NCBI GenBank assembly: GCA_913063265.1
Contig: CAJXZG010000037.1
Coordinates: forward strand, 1-47,941
Reading direction: 5' to 3'
Length of the DNA: 47,941 nt
Source of the DNA: an uncultured Prolixibacteraceae bacterium
GTDB taxonomy: Bacteria; Bacteroidota; Bacteroidia; Bacteroidales; Prolixibacteraceae
The position numbers and the translations under genes were made by a program. This document shows positions 15,276 to 23,127 of this stretch, piece after piece (positions within the stretch are counted from its first letter, which is position 1; each line of letters begins with the position of its first letter). Under the pieces are notes generated by a model. The model had not been told where the DNA came from. It ran no database searches and was given only the letters and a program-made list of their open reading frames with translations.

Positions 15276-16361
15276 ATGTCATTCGCTAAAACACAAACTA
15301 TTCCGGGTGCCGATTCACCAAAACAAAAAAAGCACACAAGGTTGATTGTATCTGTTGCAGTGTTTTTGCCTGCTTTGTTGTTGTTGTATTATTTTTTAGT
15401 ACCAATAGCTGACTTTTTTGTTTACAAGCTGATTGGTTTAGCACCGGATACAAAGCTGGCCGAATCACTTCATTTTTTTATTTATGATACAACAAAAATT
15501 CTAATTCTGCTTTTTCTCATCAGTTCGTTGATGGGTGTGGTGAATGCTTATTTCCCTGTTGAACGTCTTCGGGTATACCTGACCACAAAAAAAATGTATG
15601 GTATGCAATATCTGTCTGCCTCGTTTTTTGGAGCAGTCACTCCATTTTGTTCATGCTCTTCAATTCCTTTATTTATTGGTTTTGTGAACGGTGGTATTCC
15701 GCTGGGAGTGACCTTTGCATTTTTAATTACCTCGCCACTTGTAAACGAAGTAGCTGTTGCAATGTTTCTGGGATTATTTGGAATTAAAGTAACATTGATT
15801 TATGCCGGAAGTGGAATTTTACTCGGTGCATTCGGTGGTTTTCTGTTAGGAAAATTCAAACTCGACAGATACCTGAGCGACTGGGTACAACAGATTCAGG
15901 CCAACTCGGTTCAGGTTTCACAACAATGGGAAGCTGAAAAAAAATCATTCATCTACAGGCTACCGGGCATTATTCAGGAAGGTTGGAACATTGTTAGAAA
16001 AGTACTGGTTTATGTTTTGATTGGCATTGCAATAGGAGCCCTTATGCATGGTTTTGTTCCTGAAAATTTCTTTACAGCTTACCTGTCGGCAGATAAATGG
16101 TATGCTGTTCCGCTGGCCGTAATACTTGCTGTTCCCTTGTATGCCAATGCTGCCGGAATAGTACCCGTTATCCAGGTTTTTGTAGCCAAGGGTGTACCAC
16201 TTGGAACCGCCATAGCCTTTATGATGGCTGTGGTAGGACTCTCCTTACCCGAGGCGACTTTACTGAAAAAAGTAATGAAATGGAAGCTCATCGGTATTTT
16301 CTTTGGAACCATCAGTTTTTTTATAATACTCCTGGGTTACTTATTTAACCTTATTTTATAA
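15276..16361 (+). CDS. Permease of the ArsP/YraQ (DUF318) family
   Basis: A 361-residue membrane protein with about 8-10 helices in two repeats. The family signature AVTPFCSCSSIPLFIGFVNG carries Cys125 and Cys127 in the first repeat, and AIAFMMAVVGLSLPEA marks the matching second-repeat turn. ArsP members export trivalent organoarsenicals such as methylarsenite, and YraQ relatives have other or unknown substrates. The ATG at 15276 is chosen because 28 upstream residues overlap the previous gene and look unrelated to the family. It is the last gene of the arsR operon, which supports export of an arsenical, although the longest conserved relatives in Bacteroidota are simply called permease. Confidence 0.85.
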   Translation: MSFAKTQTIPGADSPKQKKHTRLIVSVAVFLPALLLLYYFLVPIADFFVYKLIGLAPDTKLAESLHFFIYDTTKILILLFLISSLMGVVNAYFPVERLRVYLTTKKMYGMQYLSASFFGAVTPFCSCSSIPLFIGFVNGGIPLGVTFAFLITSPLVNEVAVAMFLGLFGIKVTLIYAGSGILLGAFGGFLLGKFKLDRYLSDWVQQIQANSVQVSQQWEAEKKSFIYRLPGIIQEGWNIVRKVLVYVLIGIAIGALMHGFVPENFFTAYLSADKWYAVPLAVILAVPLYANAAGIVPVIQVFVAKGVPLGTAIAFMMAVVGLSLPEATLLKKVMKWKLIGIFFGTISFFIILLGYLFNLIL

Positions 16362-16853
16362 TTTCCAAAAATTTTTAGATACGTACCTGTTGACGTTAAA
16401 CTTTTCCCGAACAAATTGTACTCAATTTAAATAGGATTTGATTTTGATCCTTCAATTGTCGATTATTCAAATCAAGTATTTAATCTTCATTTTTATATGC
16501 GTAGAACGCAAAGTCCTTCGAAAAAATGTAGTATGCTACAAAAAGTTGTTCGAAAAAGTGTATTCAGGAAATTTGATTTGGTAGTTTTATTTGTTGACTG
16601 GCAATTTATAAATATCGGTTCTCGTTCATTATCATTTAATTATAAAAGTTTTTTCAAAAGTGTCGAATCAAAACGACAAAAAATGGTTAAATATGTCGAA
16701 TCAAAACGACAAAAATGGAAGTATTATTTGAGTTTCAGAATAACAATTTACGAACTGTAAAGAATATGGTTTAATAACTGGTTATTCTACTTCCAAAAGC
16801 GCAGTACCTTTATAATTGATTTATTATTATTTTCCGAAATAATTTAAACATTT
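16362..16853. other. Intergenic stretch with paired palindromic repeat
   Basis: A 492-bp gap between the arsenical operon and the SbcD-like gene. It contains the two 18-base palindromic repeats at 16661 and 16694. An 87-codon frame at 16497-16760 overlaps them but shows no recognisable protein. After the second repeat a start codon at 16715 opens a 19-codon frame (MEVLFEFQ...) that soon stops, perhaps the stub of a lost gene. No terminator was recognised after the permease gene. Confidence 0.5.
16661..16711. repeat. Two palindromic repeats 33 bp apart
   Basis: TGTCGAATCAAAACGACA occurs at 16661-16678 and 16694-16711, each with inverted ends TGTCG/CGACA and each followed by AAAA(A)TGG. The 33-bp spacing equals about three helical turns, as expected for cooperative operator binding. 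Confidence 0.85.
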
Positions 16854-17843
16854 ATGGCAAAAATTATCTTCCTCGCCGACTCACATTTGGGATTTGATTT
16901 TCCACTACGGCCAAAAAAAGAGAAGCGGAGAAGAGGAATTGATTTTTTTACCAATTTCGATACAATTTTAGATTACGCCAAAACCAGCAAAGCTGATTTG
17001 CTAATCCATGGCGGTGACCTGTTTTTCAGAACCAAAGTTCCTGCTCCTTTTATTGATATGGTTTATGAACGGATTTTCAGTTTTGCCCAGACAGGAATCC
17101 CCATTGTAATTGTTCCGGGCAACCACGAAAGCTCAAAATTGCCGGTATCGTTGTTTATGCAACACTCCAATATTTATTACTTTACCAAGCCACAGACTTT
17201 TCAATTTAATCTAAAAGGAATTGATTTTGATATTGCCGGATTTCCATGTGTAAGAAAGGATGTAGAAACCAAATTTTCTGAAATAGCAGGTGAAATCGAG
17301 TCTCAACTAAGACCAGAAAGTATTAAGCTGTTTTGTATGCATCAATCCATAGAAGGCGCTCAGGTTGGGCCATCCAATTATACCTTTCGAAAGGGTAATG
17401 ATGTGATTCCTATTGAAAACCTGCCAGATTATTACGACATGATTCTTTCAGGGCATATACACCGAAGTCAGATTCTTTGGACAAATAATAAAAAACCAGT
17501 CATTTATCCGGGTTCCATCGAACGAACTGCCTTTGCTGAAAAAGATGAGGAAAAAGGTTTTTATGAAATTGAGTTCAAAAACAAAGAGGAATTTTCATAT
17601 AAATTTATCAAACTGAAATCAAGGCCAATGGTTGATTTAATGCTTGATAAAGAGAATTATACCTCTGAAACTTTAAGGATTGAAATTCTTCAGCAAATCA
17701 GCAATATTCAGCCAGATAGTATTATCAGGTTTAAAATGAAAAACAACAAAAACCTGCCTTTATTGAATGTTAAACTTTTGGACGGTATTCTTCCTCAGAC
17801 AATGAATTACCAGATTTCGGGCTTTAGAGAATTGAATTCTTAA
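16854..17843 (+). CDS. SbcD/Mre11-like metallophosphoesterase
   Basis: A 329-residue calcineurin-type phosphoesterase related to the SbcD/Mre11 DNA exonucleases. The metal-binding motifs are complete: D9-S-H11, G-G-D55, G-N90-H91-E, H163 and G-H201-I-H203. The C-terminal 80 residues resemble the SbcD capping region (KLKSRPMVDLML). SbcD normally works with the SMC-like ATPase SbcC, but no sbcC follows, so this is a standalone member. It is monocistronic, with an AT-rich upstream region and the paired palindromes 140 bp before it. Confidence 0.85.
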   Translation: MAKIIFLADSHLGFDFPLRPKKEKRRRGIDFFTNFDTILDYAKTSKADLLIHGGDLFFRTKVPAPFIDMVYERIFSFAQTGIPIVIVPGNHESSKLPVSLFMQHSNIYYFTKPQTFQFNLKGIDFDIAGFPCVRKDVETKFSEIAGEIESQLRPESIKLFCMHQSIEGAQVGPSNYTFRKGNDVIPIENLPDYYDMILSGHIHRSQILWTNNKKPVIYPGSIERTAFAEKDEEKGFYEIEFKNKEEFSYKFIKLKSRPMVDLMLDKENYTSETLRIEILQQISNIQPDSIIRFKMKNNKNLPLLNVKLLDGILPQTMNYQISGFRELNS

Positions 17844-17972
17844 CTTTTTTTGGCCCTGCATTCTCCTGGAGTTTTTCCTTTTTCGCAAATATTATTTGCA
17901 TTTTTTTCTGAATCGTGAAATTTCTTTTGCATTCAAAATCGTATATTTAAAGAATTAAAATACCAGTGTTAA

Positions 17973-18533
17973 ATGAGTTCAGGCACAAATCAGCTATCCA
18001 ATTGGGTTGAAGAATATACCGATGATTTATATACATGGGCTTATCATAAGTTGTCCAATGCTGAGTTGGCAAGAGATTTTGTTCAGGATACTTTTTTAGC
18101 TGCTGTTGAAAAAATGGGAACATTTAAAGGCAAAAGTTCACCAAAAACCTGGTTGTTTAGTATTTTGAATCATAAAATAATTGATCATTACAGAAGAAAA
18201 GTAAATCAACCGCTTAAGATGGAAAATCAATCTTTTGCCAGGTTTTTTGAAGACGCTGGAGGATGGAATAAAAATCAGTTGCCTCACAAGTGGCAATACG
18301 AAGATGATGCGCACTTACTTGACAACGATGAATTTAACAGAATTTTGAGACAGTGTTTGGATGCCTTACCTGAACAATGGAATATTTGTGTGAAACTGAA
18401 ATACCTCACCGAAAAAAAAGGAGAAGAGATTTGTAAGGAAATGGAAATTACTCCGTCAAATTTCTGGCAGATTATTCACCGTGCAAAACTACGGTTGAGA
18501 GATTGTATCGAAAATAACTGGTACAGCGGGTAA
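17973..18533 (+). CDS. ECF-type RNA polymerase sigma factor
   Basis: A 186-residue sigma factor. Region 2 has LYTWAYHKLSNAELARDFVQ (the usual DxxQ) and LFSILNHKIIDHYRRK, a close match to ECF region 2.4. Region 4 is ALPEQWNICVKLKYLTEKKG followed by an HTH (CKEMEITPSNFWQIIHRAKL). It has an insertion of about 20 residues between regions 2 and 4 (FEDAGGWNKNQLPHKWQYED). The next gene, 12 bp downstream, encodes a short zinc-finger protein, the standard partner for this ECF subgroup, in contrast to the FecR-linked sigma at the left edge. Confidence 0.92.
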   Translation: MSSGTNQLSNWVEEYTDDLYTWAYHKLSNAELARDFVQDTFLAAVEKMGTFKGKSSPKTWLFSILNHKIIDHYRRKVNQPLKMENQSFARFFEDAGGWNKNQLPHKWQYEDDAHLLDNDEFNRILRQCLDALPEQWNICVKLKYLTEKKGEEICKEMEITPSNFWQIIHRAKLRLRDCIENNWYSG

Positions 18534-18545
18534 AGAGCAAATCTT

Positions 18546-18815
18546 ATGGGTAACAAAATAATGCATATTCTTTTGCTGTCGTGCTCAAAAGCGACAGAGT
18601 TAATGGAGAAGAAATTTCATTTTAAACTTTCCATTACCGAAAAAATTCAACTGGAGTTGCATAAATTAATGTGCGATGCCTGTAAAAGATATGAAAAGCA
18701 AAGCGAAATTATTGAAGAAGGAATTAGGTCGGAAATTCAATCACAGCAAAACAATGTTGATTTAGATACAGAATCCCTAAAAACTCAAATCAAAGAGAAG
18801 CTCCATAAACTGTAA
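18546..18815 (+). CDS. Zinc-finger anti-sigma-like protein
   Basis: An 89-residue protein with no transmembrane helix. LLSCSKATELMEKKFHFKLS and HKLMCDACKRYEKQ give a Cys, then His-x-x-x-C-x-x-C pattern as in zinc-associated anti-sigma (ZAS) domains. Cytoplasmic ZAS proteins sense oxidative or thiol stress and release their sigma factor. It follows the sigma gene by 12 bp and precedes a thioredoxin gene. A hydrophilic coiled tail covers residues 60-89. The anti-sigma role is inferred from motif and position. Confidence 0.75.
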   Translation: MGNKIMHILLLSCSKATELMEKKFHFKLSITEKIQLELHKLMCDACKRYEKQSEIIEEGIRSEIQSQQNNVDLDTESLKTQIKEKLHKL

Positions 18816-18820
18816 CCTCC

Positions 18821-18886
18821 TGTCATTCTGAACGCCCGCCTGAATGACGAAGTCGGGCAGGAAATGAAATGAAGTGAAAGAATCTT
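18821..18886. repeat. Dispersed TGTCATTC...GAATC element, copy 1
   Basis: Begins TGTCATTCTGAACG and ends GTGAAAGAATC, with an inner stem GCCCG/CGGGC. It belongs to the common Bacteroidota intergenic repeat of this shape. Related copies lie at 28190-28226, 44945-44967 (reverse) and 45039-45061. Confidence 0.7.
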
Positions 18887-19007
18887 TTCCACATTAATAG
18901 TTTTACCGGCACCAATTAAATTTTTTCATAAAAAACATGTCAGGTTTTTATTCTTTAACCGACAATATTCACGAAAACATTTATAAATCATTTAAAAAGG
19001 AATAGCC

Positions 19008-19448
19008 ATGAAGAAGATTATTTTTTTATTGTCAGGAATTATTATTACTGTTTTAGCGTTTGCTGAGACCAATTCCACCGATTCAAAAAGTAAAGAAGAT
19101 ACAGGGATTTTATTTCATCAGGGAAGTTGGGAAGAAGCACTTGAACTAGCTGAAAAAGAGGGGAAACCTGTTTTTCTCGATATCTACGCCAGTTGGTGTG
19201 GTGTATGTAAAAAATTAAAAACAAAATCGTTTCCCGATGAAGAAGTTGCGAAATATTATAATGCCAATTTTATTAATGTAGCACTGGATGGTGAAAAAGG
19301 AGAAGGCATACAACTGGTTGAAAAATATGATGTAGAAAAATTTCCAAGCCTGATTTTTGTGAATTCGAAAGGTGAGCTTATTGCACAAACACAGGGTTAT
19401 CATAGTCCCAAGCAATTATTAAAATTAGGAGAACAAATAGCTGAGTAA
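19008..19448 (+). CDS. Exported thioredoxin-fold protein
   Basis: A 146-residue protein with signal peptide about 1-19 (LAFAE). The mature domain contains KPVFLDIYASWCGVCKKLKT, with redox cysteines C64 and C67 in the WCGVC motif, then a conserved VEKFPSLIFV cis-Pro loop. This is the periplasmic DsbD-gamma/DUF255-like thioredoxin group that reduces or oxidises envelope thiols. It lies downstream of the ECF sigma/zinc-finger pair and heads a small plus-strand group leading to DUF4833 and Omp85-like proteins, so envelope stress control is plausible. Confidence 0.88.
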   Translation: MKKIIFLLSGIIITVLAFAETNSTDSKSKEDTGILFHQGSWEEALELAEKEGKPVFLDIYASWCGVCKKLKTKSFPDEEVAKYYNANFINVALDGEKGEGIQLVEKYDVEKFPSLIFVNSKGELIAQTQGYHSPKQLLKLGEQIAE

Positions 19449-19457
19449 TAAAACACC

Positions 19458-19652
19458 ATGATTACCGGGTGTAAGGTAAAAAGCGGCATGGAGAATGGAA
19501 ATTTGGTTTTTGTTGATGTAAGTGTGGTAGGCATGCTGCTGACAATTGCTTGCACTTTAGAGGGGACAGCTCAAACTTGCTGCCCGGGTGGCATTCTGCC
19601 CGGCGGCAGTTTGGGCCTTGTTCTTAAAAACAGTAAGCCATGCCAGGAATAA
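19458..19652 (+). CDS. Possible small Cys-rich membrane peptide
   Basis: A 64-codon frame (or 54 codons from the ATG at 19488, which has an AAGGT purine stretch upstream). It has one hydrophobic segment (VSVVGMLLTIACTLEGTA) and a Cys/Gly-rich tail (TCCPGGILPGGSLGLV). It lies 9 bp after the thioredoxin gene and 42 bp before DUF4833, in the same direction. No family is recognised. The placement inside the group and the amphipathic layout favour a gene, while the short length and unusual GC-rich tail argue for caution. Confidence 0.35.
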   Translation: MITGCKVKSGMENGNLVFVDVSVVGMLLTIACTLEGTAQTCCPGGILPGGSLGLVLKNSKPCQE

Positions 19653-19694
19653 TTTAATTTATGTTTTAGACCGACAACTTTTGAACATTAAATC

Positions 19695-20225
19695 ATGAAA
19701 AAAGTAAGTTTTAACCTGGTAACTTTAGTATTAATAATTTTAAATACCGGCAACCTGGTTCAAGCAAATGATTTGAATAAGTCGAAACAATCAATGCTTT
19801 TTAAAGTTTGCAGGAGTAAGGATGCCAATGAAATTTTTTATAACGTAAAAACGACATCGGAAGGAAAACTGGATTTATCGGAGCCGATACATATTTATTG
19901 GATTAAATGTGATAAAAAAGGAAAATCAGAGCCCCTGACAAAGATTCAAAAGAAATTGGCATATGGATTAAGGTATAATAATATCACACCAGACAGTGCA
20001 GAATTCCAATTTGTTAGTTTTCCTCAAAAAACACTTCAACTAAGAAAAAACAATACAGGAAATTATTGTGTTTATACCAATGTTGAGGGGAAAGAAGTCG
20101 AACTCGAACAGGTTTTTATTCAGTTTGATGGAGGTACATTTTTAATGCCCAAAATTGCAAAGGTTGAACTAAGAGCTAAAAACCATAAGTCGAATGATCT
20201 CGTAGTTGAAATTATTCAACCATAA
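19695..20225 (+). CDS. DUF4833 domain protein, exported
   Basis: A 176-residue protein with signal peptide about 1-24 (NLVQAND). The core has FYNVKTTSEGKLDLSEPIHI, then YWIKCDKKGKSEPLTKIQKK and LAYGLRYNNITPDSAEFQFV, the characteristic order of the DUF4833 family found in Bacteroidota. The mature protein looks like a beta-rich periplasmic domain with no catalytic motif. It ends six bases before the Omp85-like gene, and the two probably act together in the outer membrane. No molecular function is established. Confidence 0.7.
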   Translation: MKKVSFNLVTLVLIILNTGNLVQANDLNKSKQSMLFKVCRSKDANEIFYNVKTTSEGKLDLSEPIHIYWIKCDKKGKSEPLTKIQKKLAYGLRYNNITPDSAEFQFVSFPQKTLQLRKNNTGNYCVYTNVEGKEVELEQVFIQFDGGTFLMPKIAKVELRAKNHKSNDLVVEIIQP

Positions 20226-20231
20226 AATAAC

Positions 20232-21560
20232 ATGATTAAAAAGCTTACAGAAAAACATCTGCCGACTGTTATTATCTGTATTGGCTTTATTTTGCTCGTA
20301 ATCTGGCCGGCTTTTTTGTTTGCTTTTGAACCTGCTAACAGCGATTCGATAAAAAAAAGATCTCGATTTAAAATCGGGGGAATTCCGGTATTATCATACG
20401 ATGCTGATTTAGGATTAAAATACGGAGCAGTGATTAATCTTTTCGATTACGGGGAATCCAAATATCCTCCAAATTTTGAGCAGTACCTTATGTTCAGGCT
20501 TACAAACACCACTCGAGGTACCGTTAATTTGCAGGCTTTGCTTGAGAGTGAATCGCTTATAAGAAATGCAAAAGTTCTGGCGGAGGCAAGTTATATAATC
20601 GACAAAAGGCTCGATTTTTTTGGATTTAACGGGACACAGGCAAATTACAATAGTGCATTCGAAAATGAAGGAAATGCCAATTTTATTAGTCCGGTATTTT
20701 ATGCCCACGAGAGAAAATTTCTGCGAATGCGTTTCGATGTGCAGCCCTATATTTCGGGGAGCAAACTGAGGTTGTTGACAGGTTTTACATTCAATTATTT
20801 TGATAACTCACCGGCCAAACCCAAAAGCGGAACAAGTAACCAACCAGCTTTATACGAAAGATATATCGATTGGGGAATCATTTCTCCGGAAGAAAAAAAC
20901 GGGGGAAACATCAACTATTTTTCATTGGGTTTGGTGTACGATTCAAGAAACGATCCCTGTTACTGTACTCGTGGAAAATGGTTCGAAACCGTTTTATTAT
21001 ATTCTCCCGGTTTTATGAGCGATGCCGGATTTACTAAATTTATTGCGACTTACCGGCAGCATTTCAGCACCTTAAACGATTATATTACTTTTTCGTTTCG
21101 TGTTTCGGCGCAACAAAAATTATCCGGCGAATTACCCTACTATTTTATTCCCACTTTTTACGATACCCGTTTGTCATACGACGGAGTTGGAGGGGCATAT
21201 AATTTTCGGGGAGCAAAAAGAAACCGTATTGCAGCCGATGGATTTCTCGTAGGTAATTTTGAAATAAAGGGCAGGTTCTACAGTTTTACCTTTTTGAAGC
21301 AGGAATTTTATGCCAGTGCAACACTTTTCTACGATAATGCTTATGTTACCCAGGAATACAAAATAAACCTGGATAAAGTTCCTGAAGATCAGCGTGAGTT
21401 ACATTTTAATCCGGTAAAACAAAAACTGCATCATACATTCGGACCAGGTTTTTACCTGGTGTTTAATAAAAATAATGTGGCCACCATACATTATGGTTTT
21501 TCAACCGATAAACAACTCGGACCTGGAGGTCTTTATGTTGGTGCCAGTCTGCTGTTTTAA
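20232..21560 (+). CDS. Omp85/BamA-TamA-like outer membrane protein
   Basis: A 442-residue outer-membrane beta barrel. A signal segment covers about residues 10-32, followed by beta-strands that begin FKIGGIPVLSYDADLGLKYG. Later motifs include FSLGLVYDSRNDPCYCTRGK (the Omp85 VRGY-type loop region), RLSYDGVGGAYNFRGAKRNR (R-G-F/Y-R barrel lid motif) and an ending strand GGLYVGASLLF. No POTRA domains precede the barrel, so this is a truncated Omp85 type like those often called surface antigen proteins rather than BamA. The two closely spaced Cys (CYC) are odd for a barrel loop. It is last in the group with thioredoxin and DUF4833 genes. Confidence 0.8.
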   Translation: MIKKLTEKHLPTVIICIGFILLVIWPAFLFAFEPANSDSIKKRSRFKIGGIPVLSYDADLGLKYGAVINLFDYGESKYPPNFEQYLMFRLTNTTRGTVNLQALLESESLIRNAKVLAEASYIIDKRLDFFGFNGTQANYNSAFENEGNANFISPVFYAHERKFLRMRFDVQPYISGSKLRLLTGFTFNYFDNSPAKPKSGTSNQPALYERYIDWGIISPEEKNGGNINYFSLGLVYDSRNDPCYCTRGKWFETVLLYSPGFMSDAGFTKFIATYRQHFSTLNDYITFSFRVSAQQKLSGELPYYFIPTFYDTRLSYDGVGGAYNFRGAKRNRIAADGFLVGNFEIKGRFYSFTFLKQEFYASATLFYDNAYVTQEYKINLDKVPEDQRELHFNPVKQKLHHTFGPGFYLVFNKNNVATIHYGFSTDKQLGPGGLYVGASLLF

Positions 21561-21907
21561 AATTGTTTCTTGTATTTCCCTTTTAATATTTTGAATTTTT
21601 TGTCAGGATTTAAGTTGTTTACGACTCATTTGTTTTATTCATGTAAAAAAAAATGAATATGACAAGGGAAAAGTAGTCAGGTCATTTCCTGTTTTAACTT
21701 TTTTTATTGTGCTGACGAAATTATCCGGAGCAAATTATGTGTTAAAAATACTATTCCGTGACGATATGAAAATTCAATTGTAAAAGAGATACCCATGAAA
21801 AGCTTTTCGCCAGCATCCTGAATTGAATTACATACTGAATATGAGGGAGAATAATAAACAAAAAGGTCTTTTAATTGTAGATATCTATAAAAATCAAAAA
21901 AACTAAA
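21561..21907. other. Intergenic stretch without recognised feature
   Basis: A 347-bp gap between the Omp85-like gene and the DinB-family gene. I see no gene, RNA, terminator or repeat that I can support. It is AT-rich with short runs of A and T. Confidence 0.6.
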
Positions 21908-22414
21908 ATGAAGAAACCCGCTAAGGAAAACCTGGAGCAAATTAAAAGTCTTTTAGAAAGTATTAAAACAGAAGACTACACAAAAAAATCCGAAATTCTC
22001 TCCGGAGCAACTATTGGTCAGCATATACGACACATTCTGGAGTTTTACCTGCTGTTAATTACCGGATCGTTTTCCGGTAAATTAAGTTACGATAAACGTG
22101 AACGTGATTTGCATATAGAAACAGATCCCGGTTTTGCGCTCGGAATAATCAGCAGATTATTAAAAGGAATTGATACACTCGATGAAAATCAGCCCCTGAT
22201 TTTTGAAGGTGATTTTACCGTTGAAGGAGAAGAGACATCAGCAACACAAAGTTCGGTAGGAAGAGAATTAGCTTATTGTATAGAACACAGTATTCATCAT
22301 CAGGCGATAATAAAAGCAGGCCTCATTTCAATGGGATTATGCGGCCCTGAATATGAACAGTTTGGTGTTGCTTATTCAACCATCAGATACCGTGAGAAAA
22401 AATGTGCACAGTAA
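21908..22414 (+). CDS. DinB/YfiT-like metal-binding protein
   Basis: A 168-residue four-helix protein of the DinB superfamily. The three metal-binding histidines are expected at GQHIRHILEF (about 38-41) and EHSIHHQAIIK (about 118-122). These proteins are usually thiol-dependent transferases or of unknown role. The gene overlaps the next gene by 13 bases (22402-22414), which argues for coupled translation with the NRDE protein. Confidence 0.85.
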   Translation: MKKPAKENLEQIKSLLESIKTEDYTKKSEILSGATIGQHIRHILEFYLLLITGSFSGKLSYDKRERDLHIETDPGFALGIISRLLKGIDTLDENQPLIFEGDFTVEGEETSATQSSVGRELAYCIEHSIHHQAIIKAGLISMGLCGPEYEQFGVAYSTIRYREKKCAQ

Positions 22415-23127
22415 CATATATACCCGATAAAAAACAAGGTGGTTTTGTGTTAACCTCCAATCGCGATGAGGTGTCTTACCGCCCAACCTTTGCACCAAAA
22501 CTGTATCAGGTGGAAAACAGCGAATTGTACTTTCCAAAAGATTCAGTTGCGGGAGGTTCATGGATTTCAGTAAATAAAAATGGCCGAACGGTTTGTTTAT
22601 TAAATGGGGCTTTTGTTAAACATAAACGTAAAGAAAAATATGGCCAAAGCCGTGGAAATATTTTAATCGAACTGGCTTCATCTGAAAAAGAACCAGAACA
22701 ATATTTTAATGAAAAGGATCTTTCTGAAATAGAACCGTTCACCATTGTTACGGTGGAAAAAGAGAAAAATGAAATTACCCATTTAAGTGAGTTTATATGG
22801 GATGGAAAACAAAAACATTTCAAATTTCTGGATACATCAAAATCATATATCTGGTCGTCGGTTACTTTATATTCCGACGAACATCGGAAAATGAGAAGAG
22901 AATGGTTTAAGCGATTTACCGAAAGAGTGAATGGCAGTATTTCTCCTGAAAATATTCTTGAATTTCACTCTGCAAAACATATCGACGATAATTCAATTAA
23001 TGTGATTATGGAGCGAAAAGGTGGTTTAAAAACGGTAAGTATTACCCAGATTATTGCCACAAATGGTACTTCAAAAATGAAATATCTCGATTTGCACGGG
23101 CGCTCAAAAACCGAAATTAATTTATGA
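22402..23127 (+). CDS. NRDE (TANGO2-like) family protein
   Basis: A 241-residue protein that starts MCTVTYIPDKK and contains the family motif TSNRDE (about 18-23). An N-terminal cysteine right after Met (C2) is characteristic of Ntn-hydrolase-like TANGO2/NRDE proteins. FAPKLY and GGSWISVNKNGRTVCLLNGA follow as in the family. The function in bacteria is unclear, with proposed roles in haem trafficking or lipid metabolism. The gene overlaps DinB at its start and the papain-like gene at its stop (ATGA), so the three are probably translated together. Confidence 0.92.
   Translation: MCTVTYIPDKKQGGFVLTSNRDEVSYRPTFAPKLYQVENSELYFPKDSVAGGSWISVNKNGRTVCLLNGAFVKHKRKEKYGQSRGNILIELASSEKEPEQYFNEKDLSEIEPFTIVTVEKEKNEITHLSEFIWDGKQKHFKFLDTSKSYIWSSVTLYSDEHRKMRREWFKRFTERVNGSISPENILEFHSAKHIDDNSINVIMERKGGLKTVSITQIIATNGTSKMKYLDLHGRSKTEINL

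Noticed and set aside
16497..16760. 87-codon open frame after the arsenical operon
   Set aside because: Its frame is built largely from the palindromic repeats and lacks a plausible ribosome site or family resemblance.
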